Shown: positions 15,882-24,271 of the stretch, piece after piece
Numbering within the stretch: position 1 is the first letter of the stretch
How the letters are laid out: the number at the start of each line of letters is the position of its first letter
DNA from: Candidatus Uhrbacteria bacterium
GTDB taxonomy: Bacteria > Patescibacteriota > Patescibacteriia > UBA9934
Direction of reading: 5' to 3'
DNA length: 46,916 nt
Assembly (NCBI GenBank): GCA_943359345.1
Contig: CALRHE010000005.1
Coordinates: 1 to 46,916 of the forward strand
Made by a program: the position numbers and the translations under genes
Notes under the pieces: generated by a model
Databases searched by the model: none
What the model was told of the DNA's origin: nothing
What the model saw: only the letters and a program-made list of their open reading frames with translations

Positions 15882-18203
15882 GTGTTTATGATGAGTGTCT
15901 CCAAGCGGCTAAGAGCAATATCCCGAGCCGTGTTTCTGGGAACGGTTTTCCTAGTTCCAGTTTTAGTTTTACCTTGGACGACCGATATTTTTGAAACTAA
16001 TAAGCAAGCAGTTCTCATGCTTGGCATGGGTGTCTCGGCGAGCTGTTTAATGATTTCTCTACTCTTAGATAAGCACCCCCTGGCTCGTCCGAGTTCAATA
16101 TTTTTGGTGCCAGCAGTTGTGTTCGTGGCTAGTCTGCTTTCGGCTGTGTCATCGGTAGCACCAATGACAAGTTGGATCGGACAGGGAGCACAGGAGTATG
16201 CCAGTGTTTTGTCATTAGCGGGTTTGCTGCTGACTTGCTTTTTAGCCGTGATTTTTACGCGTACACCAAACGAGCGACGTGATGTGTTATTGGCTATTTT
16301 TTCAAGTTCCGCCTTAGCGAGTCTAGTCTTTATCCCAATTTTTTTAGGTTTAAAAACCGGTTTGTTTAGTAATCTAATCGGCGCACCGCATGCCTTTGGT
16401 GTGTATTTACTTGTGGCATCAACCTTAGCCTGCGGTTTGTGGCTGACGGCTTATGTGCCAGTAGAGCTTTGGGCGCAGCGCTGGCTCCGCGCAAGCACCG
16501 CGATTACGTTTTTTGTAACCCTGGTCGTGATGTTAGCTTTAGATTCGACCACCATCTGGGCCCTGGCGATTATCAGTTGCTTGAGTTTGTTTATAGTGGC
16601 TTTAGTACATGCGGATAAATTTCAGAACACGCTGCGTTTTGTTCCGAGCATGACCATATTTATTTTGGCGTTGATTTTTTTGATCTTACCAACTAGTTTT
16701 CCGTCGCCATTTCTACAGGAAGTTAGCCCCAACGCAGTTACCACCTGGGGTGTCATCCGTGGTGCTTGGCAGGAGGGTTCAATGACTCTTGGTTCCGGAC
16801 CAGGCACTTTTGCCCTTGTTTATCCAAAGTATGCTGATCAGGCTATTAATGATTCAGAATTTTGGGACCTTATCTTTGACCGCGGCAACGCTTATATCAC
16901 CACCCAGCTCGCAACCGTGGGACTGCTCGGAGTCCTGGCGTGGTTAGTGTTTGTAGGCGGGCTCTTGATTTTAGGTGTAAAGAAACTCACGGCTGTTGGT
17001 GATGATTGGAAAGACGTCGTGCCGGTTCTGGCTGCTTGGTTAGTGATGGTAGTTGCCATGTGTGTGTATAGCCAAAATCTTACTCTTGCGACCATATTTT
17101 GGTTATTATCAGGCACTTTACTAGGTTTATTAGTTCCACGAAATCATGTATCAAGTCATCATCAGGCGCGCGCTAGATTGGCAACTGTATTTGTTACCGT
17201 GTGCGTGTTAGTAGCTTTTACGACCATGTTGCTTTTGACGGTTCCGCGGTACTTAGCAGAAATAGCCTTTGTTAAAGCTGTAAAAATGAACACCGAGGCT
17301 GATTCTGCCGCCAGTCTTGATGAAGTCATTAGACTTTTAGATAAAGCGTCGACTGCTAATCCTTGGAATGATACGTATACAAGAAATTTGGCTGGAGCTT
17401 TATTGCGTCGATTGTCAGTATTAAGCTCAGATGAGGCCGCCGACAGTGAGTACGTGCAGTCGCTGATTATGACCTTGCTTGAGGTTTCAGATCGTGCCAC
17501 TAGTCTGTCACCGGCTAACGTTTTAAATTGGGAAGTGCGGGGTCTCATGTACCGTGAACTTTTGCCAGTCTTGCCAGAGGCTGCGGGGCCTTCAATTGAC
17601 GCCTTTAAGAAAGCCGTTGCGCTGGCCCCGGTTAATCCAAAATATCGCGTTCAGCTGGCCCGATCTTATCTAGCGGAAGCTGATTCAGCACTACCCTTAC
17701 TCGCAAGTGATGATGCTGATGTCGCTTCACAGGCAGAAGCCGTGCAGGTAACCGCGTTTGAGCAGGCCGAGGCACAGCTGATAGCCGCAGTTGATCTTAA
17801 GGGTGATTATGCACCAGCCCATTATTATTTAGCACTTTTGCGTCAGCGTCAGGGTAATTTAGCTGAAGCTGTGCGCGGTCTCATGTTTGTGCGTGACCAA
17901 GCCCCTCAAGATGTAGGCGTCGGACTCCAGCTTGGACTGTTATACCTGCGACAAGGCAAAAACGACCTAGCTCAGGCAGAATTTGAGCGAGTACTTGAGC
18001 TCGCGCCTGCTTACGCTGATGCGCATTGGTATTTGTCGGTAGTCTTTGAACAGCAAGACGATCTCCCAAGAGCCATTATAGAAGTCGAGCAAGTCTTAGC
18101 CACTAACCCAGACAACGTGACCGTGCAAAGCCGGCTTAACCGACTTAAAGCTGGCCAGACATCGGATATCATTCCAGATCCTGTCAGTTTGCCTAGCCCT
18201 TAA
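15882..18203 (+). CDS. Multi-TM O-antigen ligase/polymerase-like protein with C-terminal TPR repeats
   Basis: About 10 hydrophobic helices; GVIRGAWQEGSMTLGSGPGTFALVYPKY resembles the Wzy/WaaL periplasmic loop; C-terminal TPRs (APAHYYLALLRQRQGNLAEAVRGL..., AYADAHWYLSVVFEQQDDLPRAI). Confidence 0.75.
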   Translation: MFMMSVSKRLRAISRAVFLGTVFLVPVLVLPWTTDIFETNKQAVLMLGMGVSASCLMISLLLDKHPLARPSSIFLVPAVVFVASLLSAVSSVAPMTSWIGQGAQEYASVLSLAGLLLTCFLAVIFTRTPNERRDVLLAIFSSSALASLVFIPIFLGLKTGLFSNLIGAPHAFGVYLLVASTLACGLWLTAYVPVELWAQRWLRASTAITFFVTLVVMLALDSTTIWALAIISCLSLFIVALVHADKFQNTLRFVPSMTIFILALIFLILPTSFPSPFLQEVSPNAVTTWGVIRGAWQEGSMTLGSGPGTFALVYPKYADQAINDSEFWDLIFDRGNAYITTQLATVGLLGVLAWLVFVGGLLILGVKKLTAVGDDWKDVVPVLAAWLVMVVAMCVYSQNLTLATIFWLLSGTLLGLLVPRNHVSSHHQARARLATVFVTVCVLVAFTTMLLLTVPRYLAEIAFVKAVKMNTEADSAASLDEVIRLLDKASTANPWNDTYTRNLAGALLRRLSVLSSDEAADSEYVQSLIMTLLEVSDRATSLSPANVLNWEVRGLMYRELLPVLPEAAGPSIDAFKKAVALAPVNPKYRVQLARSYLAEADSALPLLASDDADVASQAEAVQVTAFEQAEAQLIAAVDLKGDYAPAHYYLALLRQRQGNLAEAVRGLMFVRDQAPQDVGVGLQLGLLYLRQGKNDLAQAEFERVLELAPAYADAHWYLSVVFEQQDDLPRAIIEVEQVLATNPDNVTVQSRLNRLKAGQTSDIIPDPVSLPSP

Positions 18204-18288
18204 AGAGAGCCTGAACACTTCACAGCCCGAAGTTTTTAGTAGGTTTGCTGGTTTGCGAAAGTCCAGTTCTCATGTAGGCTAGGGCGGT

Positions 18289-19368
18289 ATGTTAAATGTC
18301 GGGATCGTTGGTTTGCCCAATGTTGGCAAGTCAACCTTATTTACAGCGCTGACCAAAAAGCAGGTAGACTGCGCTAATTTTCCGTTTTGTACAATTGAGC
18401 CAAACGTTGGCGTAGTTGAAGTTCCAGATGCTCGCGTTGACGTTCTTGCCGGCATGTCTAAGAGCCAAAAGCTCATTAAGACAGCTATCGAGTTTGTTGA
18501 TATCGCCGGTCTTGTAAAGGGTGCGCATAAGGGTGAAGGACTGGGCAATAAATTTCTTTCAAATATCCGAGAGACAGACATGATCGTTCATGTTGTTCGC
18601 TCGTTTAAGAACGATGACATCATTCATGTGGACGGATCGGTTGATCCCATGCGTGACGTTGAGGTCATCGAGCTTGAGCTGGCCATGGCTGACCATACGA
18701 GTGTTGAAAAGATGCTTGATGGCGTTAAGCGAACCTTAAAGGCCGGGAAAGATCCGGATGTCGTTAACCAGGTGTCTGCACTCGAGAAGTGGTTAGCTGC
18801 CTTGTCCGCCGGTAAGCTCGCCAGGACTGTCGAGTTCACAGATGAGGAACGAGAAACCATCAAAGACATTCGTCTACTCACGAACAAGCCCATCTTGTAT
18901 GTAGTGAACGTGAATGAAGAAACCGCCAATGATCCGAACTGGGTGTCACCACTCGGTCCCGACCGCTTAGCCGTTCCCATCTCTGTGAAAATTGAGGCCG
19001 AGCTGGCCGGACTTTCGTCAGACGAAGCTCGTGACATGTTATTGGCCCTGGGTATGACCGAGTCGGGACTTGATAAGGTTATTAAGAAGTGTTACGAGCT
19101 CCTGAATTTGATCACTTATCTGACGACGGGGGAACAGGAAACTCGAGCTTGGACAATTAAGCAGGGGACCAAAGCTCCGCAAGCAGCCGGAGTCATTCAC
19201 ACTGATTTTGAAAAGAATTTTATTCGTGCCGAAGTCATCTCGTACCTAGACTACGTCGATTGCGACGGGGAAGCCGGAGCTCGCGACAAGGGGAAACTAC
19301 GTATCGAGGGTAAGGATTACACCATGCAGGACGGGGACGTGTGTCATTTCCGAATCGGGGGTGCTTAA
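18289..19368 (+). CDS. ychF: Redox-regulated ATPase/GTPase YchF (OLA1 family)
   Basis: MLNVGIVGLPNVGKSTLFTALTKKQVDCANFPFCTIEPNVGVVEVPD...; TGEQETRAWTIKQGTKAPQAAGVIHTDFEKNFIRAEV. Confidence 0.97.
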   Translation: MLNVGIVGLPNVGKSTLFTALTKKQVDCANFPFCTIEPNVGVVEVPDARVDVLAGMSKSQKLIKTAIEFVDIAGLVKGAHKGEGLGNKFLSNIRETDMIVHVVRSFKNDDIIHVDGSVDPMRDVEVIELELAMADHTSVEKMLDGVKRTLKAGKDPDVVNQVSALEKWLAALSAGKLARTVEFTDEERETIKDIRLLTNKPILYVVNVNEETANDPNWVSPLGPDRLAVPISVKIEAELAGLSSDEARDMLLALGMTESGLDKVIKKCYELLNLITYLTTGEQETRAWTIKQGTKAPQAAGVIHTDFEKNFIRAEVISYLDYVDCDGEAGARDKGKLRIEGKDYTMQDGDVCHFRIGGA

Positions 19369-19412
19369 AACCCGACAGCCAGCACGCCCGTGGCGTGACG
19401 TAGCTATCGGGT

Positions 19413-20321
19413 TCACGGGACGTCCTGTACGCTGAAATCATTTTCACTCGTGAGGTGCTCTCGCAGTCTGCCTATCGACCTGACGACTATTTGTCGCACC
19501 CGCTCTTTCGTGATAGACAGCTGATCCCCTATCATCTCCAATGTCATTGGACCGTCTTCTGTCAGTCCGAAACGCTGGCAGACGATTCTTCTGTCTCTTT
19601 CCGACAGGATACTCAGACTGTCATTCGTCATCTCTCTTAGGGCCGCTCTTGCTAAGAGGAAGTCTTGGTCTGGATCAGGGTTCGGTATGAGTTCATGAGC
19701 GGAGGTGCCATCAGAGTCGTTATCGTCGAGGCTGCTGTCGAGCGATAGAGCCGACCAGTTCGCTGTAGCCATGGCAGCATGAATTTTGTCGGTATCAGCC
19801 GGATTTCTGATTGGGTTAGCTACTAGCCTAGCGATGACCTGATCTACAGTTGGGTCATCAATTCCTTCACGTTGTAAACGTTCACGGCAGTAACCTAAAT
19901 TACGAATGATTTCCTGTGTTCGCGCACTGGTAACCGGTAGCATGCCTGGCCTACTGCTGTTGATGGCTACAAATATGTAGGCTTGAATCCAGTATTTGGC
20001 GTAGGTACTAAACAGGACGCCGCGCGAGTTGTCATAACGGTTGACGGCATCCTGTAGCCCTATCACACCGTTCTGGAAAAGGTCATTTAGTGATAACCCT
20101 CTGTTTATGCCAGTGGCTCGCAGCCTCAGGGCTGGATTTAAGACCAGGCCCAGGTTTCGGTTGATAATCTGGTGGAGTAATCTTATCCGCCCACGCTCAT
20201 CTACCTCAGCCCGCATGACAGCAATGTGTTTGGCGGTTTCTGAGCCTGTAAATGGGGCGTTGGTGTAGATTAGCTTCCTGAGCTTGGCTAGCTCATCGTC
20301 TACCAAATATGAGGATCGCAT
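19413..20321 (-). CDS. Sigma-70 family RNA polymerase sigma factor
   Basis: Region 2 LNDLFQNGVIGLQDAVNRYDNSRGVLFSTYAKYWIQAYI; region 4 ILSERDRRIVCQRFGLTEDGPMTLEMIGDQLSITKERVRQIVVRSIGRLREHL. SD AGGAGA upstream. Confidence 0.9.
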   Translation of the reverse strand: MRSSYLVDDELAKLRKLIYTNAPFTGSETAKHIAVMRAEVDERGRIRLLHQIINRNLGLVLNPALRLRATGINRGLSLNDLFQNGVIGLQDAVNRYDNSRGVLFSTYAKYWIQAYIFVAINSSRPGMLPVTSARTQEIIRNLGYCRERLQREGIDDPTVDQVIARLVANPIRNPADTDKIHAAMATANWSALSLDSSLDDNDSDGTSAHELIPNPDPDQDFLLARAALREMTNDSLSILSERDRRIVCQRFGLTEDGPMTLEMIGDQLSITKERVRQIVVRSIGRLREHLTSENDFSVQDVP

Positions 20322-20372
20322 GGTGTCTCCTGCGAAGAAAGGTTGTGAAAGTCCCAGTCGAGATTAACAGTC

Positions 20373-21584
20373 TTACCTGATTGTTGCAATCGGGAGGGGT
20401 GATGCTTGAGGAATTATGAACCGCAAAATTTGGCGACCTACATATTGATCTTTGTGATGGTAAACCATGTTGTCGCAGGTAGTTGGGGCCGAGGTGTAGC
20501 CAAGCTTGTGCATGATGTCGGTAACGGGAACGTAGAAAGGTTTTTCGTTTACAAAATGAACCGGAGCCGCGACGACCACAACACCACCCGGTTTCAAGAC
20601 GTTTTTCAAAGCTTCGAAGCTCTCTTCGTAGAGCGTGACGAGGTAGTCGATGGCTTCTTCGATTTCGGCTTCGGTTTCTAGGCCTTTGCGTGGTCTACCG
20701 AGATAAGTTTCTGTGACTATGGCATCAACACTGCGAGCGCCAATATGATTGCCAACATCCTTAGCCTGACCAACGTAGGTACGCAGTTCTGCAGTTTTTA
20801 AATTTTGAGCGATTAACCAATCCTGATTCGCTTCAGTATCAGCGATGGCGATTTCATTAATGTCTCCGCCGATAATTTTAGAAAAGCCAACTAAGCCAGC
20901 TTCCATAAGCACAGTGCCACTACCACAGAAAGGGTCGAGTAAGGTCTTATCGACTCCTTCTAGGCCAGTTAGGTTGACCATGATACGAGCCAACTTGGGC
21001 GGCAACATACCTTGCTTGGCGTTGCGGCGAGGGCGGTTGAAGTCGCGGTTGGCCCAGTCGTCAACATTTTGGACGGCGACTGTACGACCAATAACAACAT
21101 CGTTATCACGGACGAGTAAAACATATTCAGCGCCTTTGCTGAGCAAATGGTTGCTCACGACCACGACGGCCGACAGGGTCGCCTCACGAGAAATAACGTA
21201 ACGAGCTCCACGGCCGGCCTCTTTGAGGCGAGATTTTGTCTCGAGACCGAGGTTTTTGGTGGCGGTACGGACTTGGTCGAGCCTTGATTGGTTGTGACCG
21301 TAGACACTCAAACCAAAGTTGAGCTTGCCTTCTGGGTACAAAGTCATGAGGTCGTTGGCCAAAAAGCTGGCCAGCTCCTGTTGATCGGTCGACGTAACCG
21401 TGCTGATAACTAGACCAAGCTTCTGGGTTCCACCCAAACGGAATTGAAGGGGATTCAATTCTGCTTCGAGATTATCAAAGATGGCTAAAGTGCCTTCAGA
21501 CCATGATGGAGAGGCGTTAGTTAACACGCCAATCTCGGAAATCGACAAATCCGGATGGGCACCCAGGAGTGCAAAAATTTGCAT
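20373..21584 (-). CDS. TRM11/COG1041-like RNA methyltransferase
   Basis: KTLLDPFCGSGTVLMEAGLVGFSKIIGGDINEIAIADTEAN. DAIVTETYLGRPRKG in the DPPYG-like position. N-terminal THUMP-like region. Confidence 0.75.
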   Translation of the reverse strand: MQIFALLGAHPDLSISEIGVLTNASPSWSEGTLAIFDNLEAELNPLQFRLGGTQKLGLVISTVTSTDQQELASFLANDLMTLYPEGKLNFGLSVYGHNQSRLDQVRTATKNLGLETKSRLKEAGRGARYVISREATLSAVVVVSNHLLSKGAEYVLLVRDNDVVIGRTVAVQNVDDWANRDFNRPRRNAKQGMLPPKLARIMVNLTGLEGVDKTLLDPFCGSGTVLMEAGLVGFSKIIGGDINEIAIADTEANQDWLIAQNLKTAELRTYVGQAKDVGNHIGARSVDAIVTETYLGRPRKGLETEAEIEEAIDYLVTLYEESFEALKNVLKPGGVVVVAAPVHFVNEKPFYVPVTDIMHKLGYTSAPTTCDNMVYHHKDQYVGRQILRFIIPQASPLPIATIR

Positions 21585-21607
21585 ATTGGCCAGAGCCTAA
21601 CAGGTAT

Positions 21608-21636
21608 TTGACTTTTTGGCTAGTCTAAACTACTCT
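21608..21636 (+). promoter_or_regulatory. Promoter of the rpsF-ssb-rpsR operon
   Basis: TTGACT - 17 nt - TACTCT. Confidence 0.65.
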
Positions 21637-21710
21637 TCCGGCACTAAATATTGTCCATGATTGAGCCTGGGCTCAGTCGTTCCGGGCTTGTCCCGGGACC
21701 AAACAACCCT

Positions 21711-22196
21711 ATGTTGTACGAAATCATGACCATCTTGCCGTCTCAGTACGCTGATACGGAAGTAGACGGAGTCATTGAAACCATCTCTAAGGTGCTAGAA
21801 AAAGCTGGCGCTAAGGTAGAGAAGACTCACTCGTTTGGTAAGATCAAAACTGCTTACCCAATTGAGCGTCAGCGTTATGGTACTTATATACTTTTTTACG
21901 TCACGGCTGAGCCGGAGGCTATGAAAAAGGTTGATGGGGATCTTCGTCTAACTGACGAAGTACTTCGTCATATGAGCATTGCTCGGCCAGAAGGTATGCC
22001 TAAGGGTGAATTTAAGCTTGTGTCTTACACTCCACCACTTACGCCTGAGGGTCGCCGCGCTGGTGAGCGTGATGAGCGTTCCGATCGCCCAGAACGTCGT
22101 CCTCAAACTGCCGACACCACCGGCAAGGTGACTACTGAGGAGTTCGCTAGCAAACTGGACCAAATCCTAGACTCAGATATTATGAAGAATATCTAA
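21711..22196 (+). CDS. rpsF: 30S ribosomal protein S6 (C-terminally extended)
   Basis: MLYEIMTILPSQYADTEVDGVIETISKVLEKAGAKVEKTHSFGKIKTAYPIERQRYGTYILFYV. Start moved from 21651. Confidence 0.92.
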   Translation: MLYEIMTILPSQYADTEVDGVIETISKVLEKAGAKVEKTHSFGKIKTAYPIERQRYGTYILFYVTAEPEAMKKVDGDLRLTDEVLRHMSIARPEGMPKGEFKLVSYTPPLTPEGRRAGERDERSDRPERRPQTADTTGKVTTEEFASKLDQILDSDIMKNI

Positions 22197-22198
22197 AT

Positions 22199-22358
22199 GG
22201 CCTTCCTCATTTGGCCCATTTTGGACTCACGGGCCCCTATTTTGACCTCAGCCTTCGATTGCCTCAGGCTGCCCTGAGCTTGTCGAAGGGCACCGTAGCA
22301 TTAACTACGTTTAGGCCAAAACATCCCGTTCATCCAAATTGGTCTCAAATGAGAAGCC
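22199..22358 (-). repeat. Palindromic element family A, copy A3 (reverse orientation, with nested palindrome E)
   Basis: GGACTCACGGGcCCCTatTTTGACCtcag[CCTTCGAttgCCTCAGGctgCCCTGAGcttgTCGAAGG]gcaCCGTAGcattaaCTACGtttaGGCCAAAAcatCCCGTTCATCC; outer arms GGCcTTCcTCATTTG / CAAATGAGAAGCC. Closely similar to A1. Confidence 0.85.
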
Positions 22359-22376
22359 CTATGATGATTTATTACT

Positions 22377-22844
22377 ATGGCTGCTTCATTGAATCGTGTC
22401 ACATTGATTGGAAACCTCACGCGTGATCCAGAATTGCGTAAGACTACCGGTGGTCAGTCAGTAGCTTCGTTCACTATCGCCACCAACCGTGTTTACATGG
22501 GCTCTGACGGTCAAAAAAAAGAGCAAGCTGATTACCATAGCTTGGTAGCCTGGGGCCGACTGGGAGAAGTTTGTGCTCAGTACCTTGTAAAGGGCAAAAA
22601 GATCTACGTTGATGGTCGTCTCCAGACTCGTGAATGGGAAGGCCAGGATGGTCAAAAGCGTTACCGTACCGAAGTTGTACTTGAAAACATGATCATGCTT
22701 GATCGCTCCGGCCAGACCTCTGGAGCTCCACGTCCTGCTGACGCCAATGAAGTAGCCGCTGAAGCAGCTGCCGCTCCGGTCATGACCGATGAACCCTCAC
22801 AAGCCCCGGCTGATGAAATTAAACTTGAAGACATTCCCTTCTAA
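22377..22844 (+). CDS. ssb: Single-stranded DNA-binding protein
   Basis: SLNRVTLIGNLTRDPELRKTTGGQSVASFTIATNR...; acidic C terminus ending DIPF. Confidence 0.96.
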   Translation: MAASLNRVTLIGNLTRDPELRKTTGGQSVASFTIATNRVYMGSDGQKKEQADYHSLVAWGRLGEVCAQYLVKGKKIYVDGRLQTREWEGQDGQKRYRTEVVLENMIMLDRSGQTSGAPRPADANEVAAEAAAAPVMTDEPSQAPADEIKLEDIPF

Positions 22845-22850
22845 TCCCCT

Positions 22851-23081
22851 ATGATGCCCAATAAACCCGCAGCTAAGAAAGAGCGTTATTGCTTTTTCTG
22901 CGTCAATAAAGACGTAGTCATAGATTACAAGCACACAGATCTACTCCGTCGCTTCCTGTCTTCCTATGGCAAGATCGTGCCCCGCAAGCGTTCTGGCGTG
23001 TGCGCCTCTCACCAACGTCAGGTGGCTTCTGAAATCAAGCGTTCACGTATTATCGGGCTACTCCCGTTTGTCTTGAAATAA
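22851..23081 (+). CDS. rpsR: 30S ribosomal protein S18
   Basis: CFFCVNKDVVIDYKHTDLLRRFLSSYGKIVPRKRSGVCASHQRQVASEIKRSRIIGLLPFV. Confidence 0.96.
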   Translation: MMPNKPAAKKERYCFFCVNKDVVIDYKHTDLLRRFLSSYGKIVPRKRSGVCASHQRQVASEIKRSRIIGLLPFVLK

Positions 23082-23087
23082 TTGATT

Positions 23088-23228
23088 TGATTTACACACA
23101 GAGTAAATCTTCGATTACAGGTTAAACGCAGATGCAAATGGGCCTTCCTGAGGTAATCGGAGGCCCTTTTGTATACTGACATCTGTGTAAAATCTGTGAT
23201 TACCGTTTCATTTAATCTGTGTAAATGC
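23088..23228. repeat. Long imperfect palindrome with ATCTGTG-type arms (family D) enclosing the terminator
   Basis: GATTTACACAcagAgTAAAT...GATTACAGgTTaaACgCAGATG versus CATCTGTGTAAAATCTGTGATTACC...ATTTAATCTGTGTAAAT. Confidence 0.55.
23140..23170 (+). terminator. Terminator of the rpsF-ssb-rpsR operon
   Basis: GGGCCTtcctgaggtaatcggAGGCCCTTTT. Confidence 0.7.
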
Positions 23229-23231
23229 AAT

Positions 23232-24140
23232 ATGTTAACCCGTGAAGATTTGGAATATCGAATAAGGTTGTGGAGTGATGTTCAGTCATCGATCCATGCT
23301 TTTTTTGCGTCTCGAGGTTATCTCAACGTGCAGACCCCACTCCTAGTCCGTTCTCCTGGCATGGAACCGAATCTTGATCCTGTGGGTGTTGACGTGAAAC
23401 TGCTCGGCGACGTGTTGCATCGCGGGGGTTTGATTACGAGCCCAGAGTATGCGATGAAAAAGTTGCTCGGAGCCGGGCTTCAGAAGATCTACACGCTCAC
23501 TCCCGTCTTTCGCAACGGTGAAAAAATGGGGGAGCGTTGGAGCGTGGAGTTCACGATGCTTGAATGGTACCAGCAAGGTAAGGGATACGAGGTTTGCATG
23601 CAAGAAACTGAGGAGCTCGTGAATTCGATTTTGGGAGAAGCGACGAGCTGGCCGAGGATCAGCTATGTTAAGGAGTTTGAGAAGGTTTTCGGGTATCACC
23701 CGGCTGACGCCACGCCAGAACAGGCCGCTAAGGTCGCAGATTTATTCCAGTTTGAGGTTATGCCTAAGCTTGAGGCCGAGCACGCGCGCTTCTTTCTGAT
23801 CGAGTATCCTGTAGCTGAGGCCGCCTTGGCCCAAAAGAACCCTGATGGTCGCTCAGCTCAGCGTTTTGAGGCCTATGTGAATGGGCTTGAGATCTGTAAC
23901 GGCTTTACAGAGCTCGTCGATCCGGTTGAGCAGCGTGCTCGTTTTAAGGAAGAGGCTGAGGAGCGTCGCCAAGCCGGTAAGGAGGTCTTTCCGATTGACG
24001 AAGAGCTCTTGAATGGGTTAGCATCCGTGGCATCGTCAACTTTTGGCAATGCTTTGGGGATTGATCGATTGATTATGCTCAAGGCTGGCGTTAACAACAT
24101 TGACGCCATTCATTTATTCCCTCCATCGCTCAGATTCTGA
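23232..24140 (+). CDS. epmA: EpmA/GenX/PoxA-type lysyl-tRNA synthetase paralogue (EF-P lysyltransferase)
   Basis: Class II aaRS catalytic core without the anticodon-binding domain: VQTPLLVRSPGMEPNLDPV, LITSPEYAMKKLLGAGLQKIYTLTPVFRNGEKMGERWSVEFTMLEWY, NGLEICNGFTEL, GNALGIDRLIML. Next to efp. Confidence 0.9.
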   Translation: MLTREDLEYRIRLWSDVQSSIHAFFASRGYLNVQTPLLVRSPGMEPNLDPVGVDVKLLGDVLHRGGLITSPEYAMKKLLGAGLQKIYTLTPVFRNGEKMGERWSVEFTMLEWYQQGKGYEVCMQETEELVNSILGEATSWPRISYVKEFEKVFGYHPADATPEQAAKVADLFQFEVMPKLEAEHARFFLIEYPVAEAALAQKNPDGRSAQRFEAYVNGLEICNGFTELVDPVEQRARFKEEAEERRQAGKEVFPIDEELLNGLASVASSTFGNALGIDRLIMLKAGVNNIDAIHLFPPSLRF

Positions 24141-24143
24141 AGG

Positions 24144-24249
24144 TATTAGGAATTAGATATTAGTAAGACTGTAGAGGGTAGATTTTAGAAGAGCTGCCGA
24201 TTACCTAAACTCTAAATTCTAAGCTCTTACTAATATCTAATTCCTAATA
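24144..24249. repeat. Palindromic element, family C (25-bp perfect inverted repeat)
   Basis: TATTAGGAATTAGATATTAGTAAGA (24144-24168) / TCTTACTAATATCTAATTCCTAATA (24225-24249), with a partly self-complementary spacer. Confidence 0.9.
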
Positions 24250-24271
24250 TCTCCACAGAGCACTTAGTACT

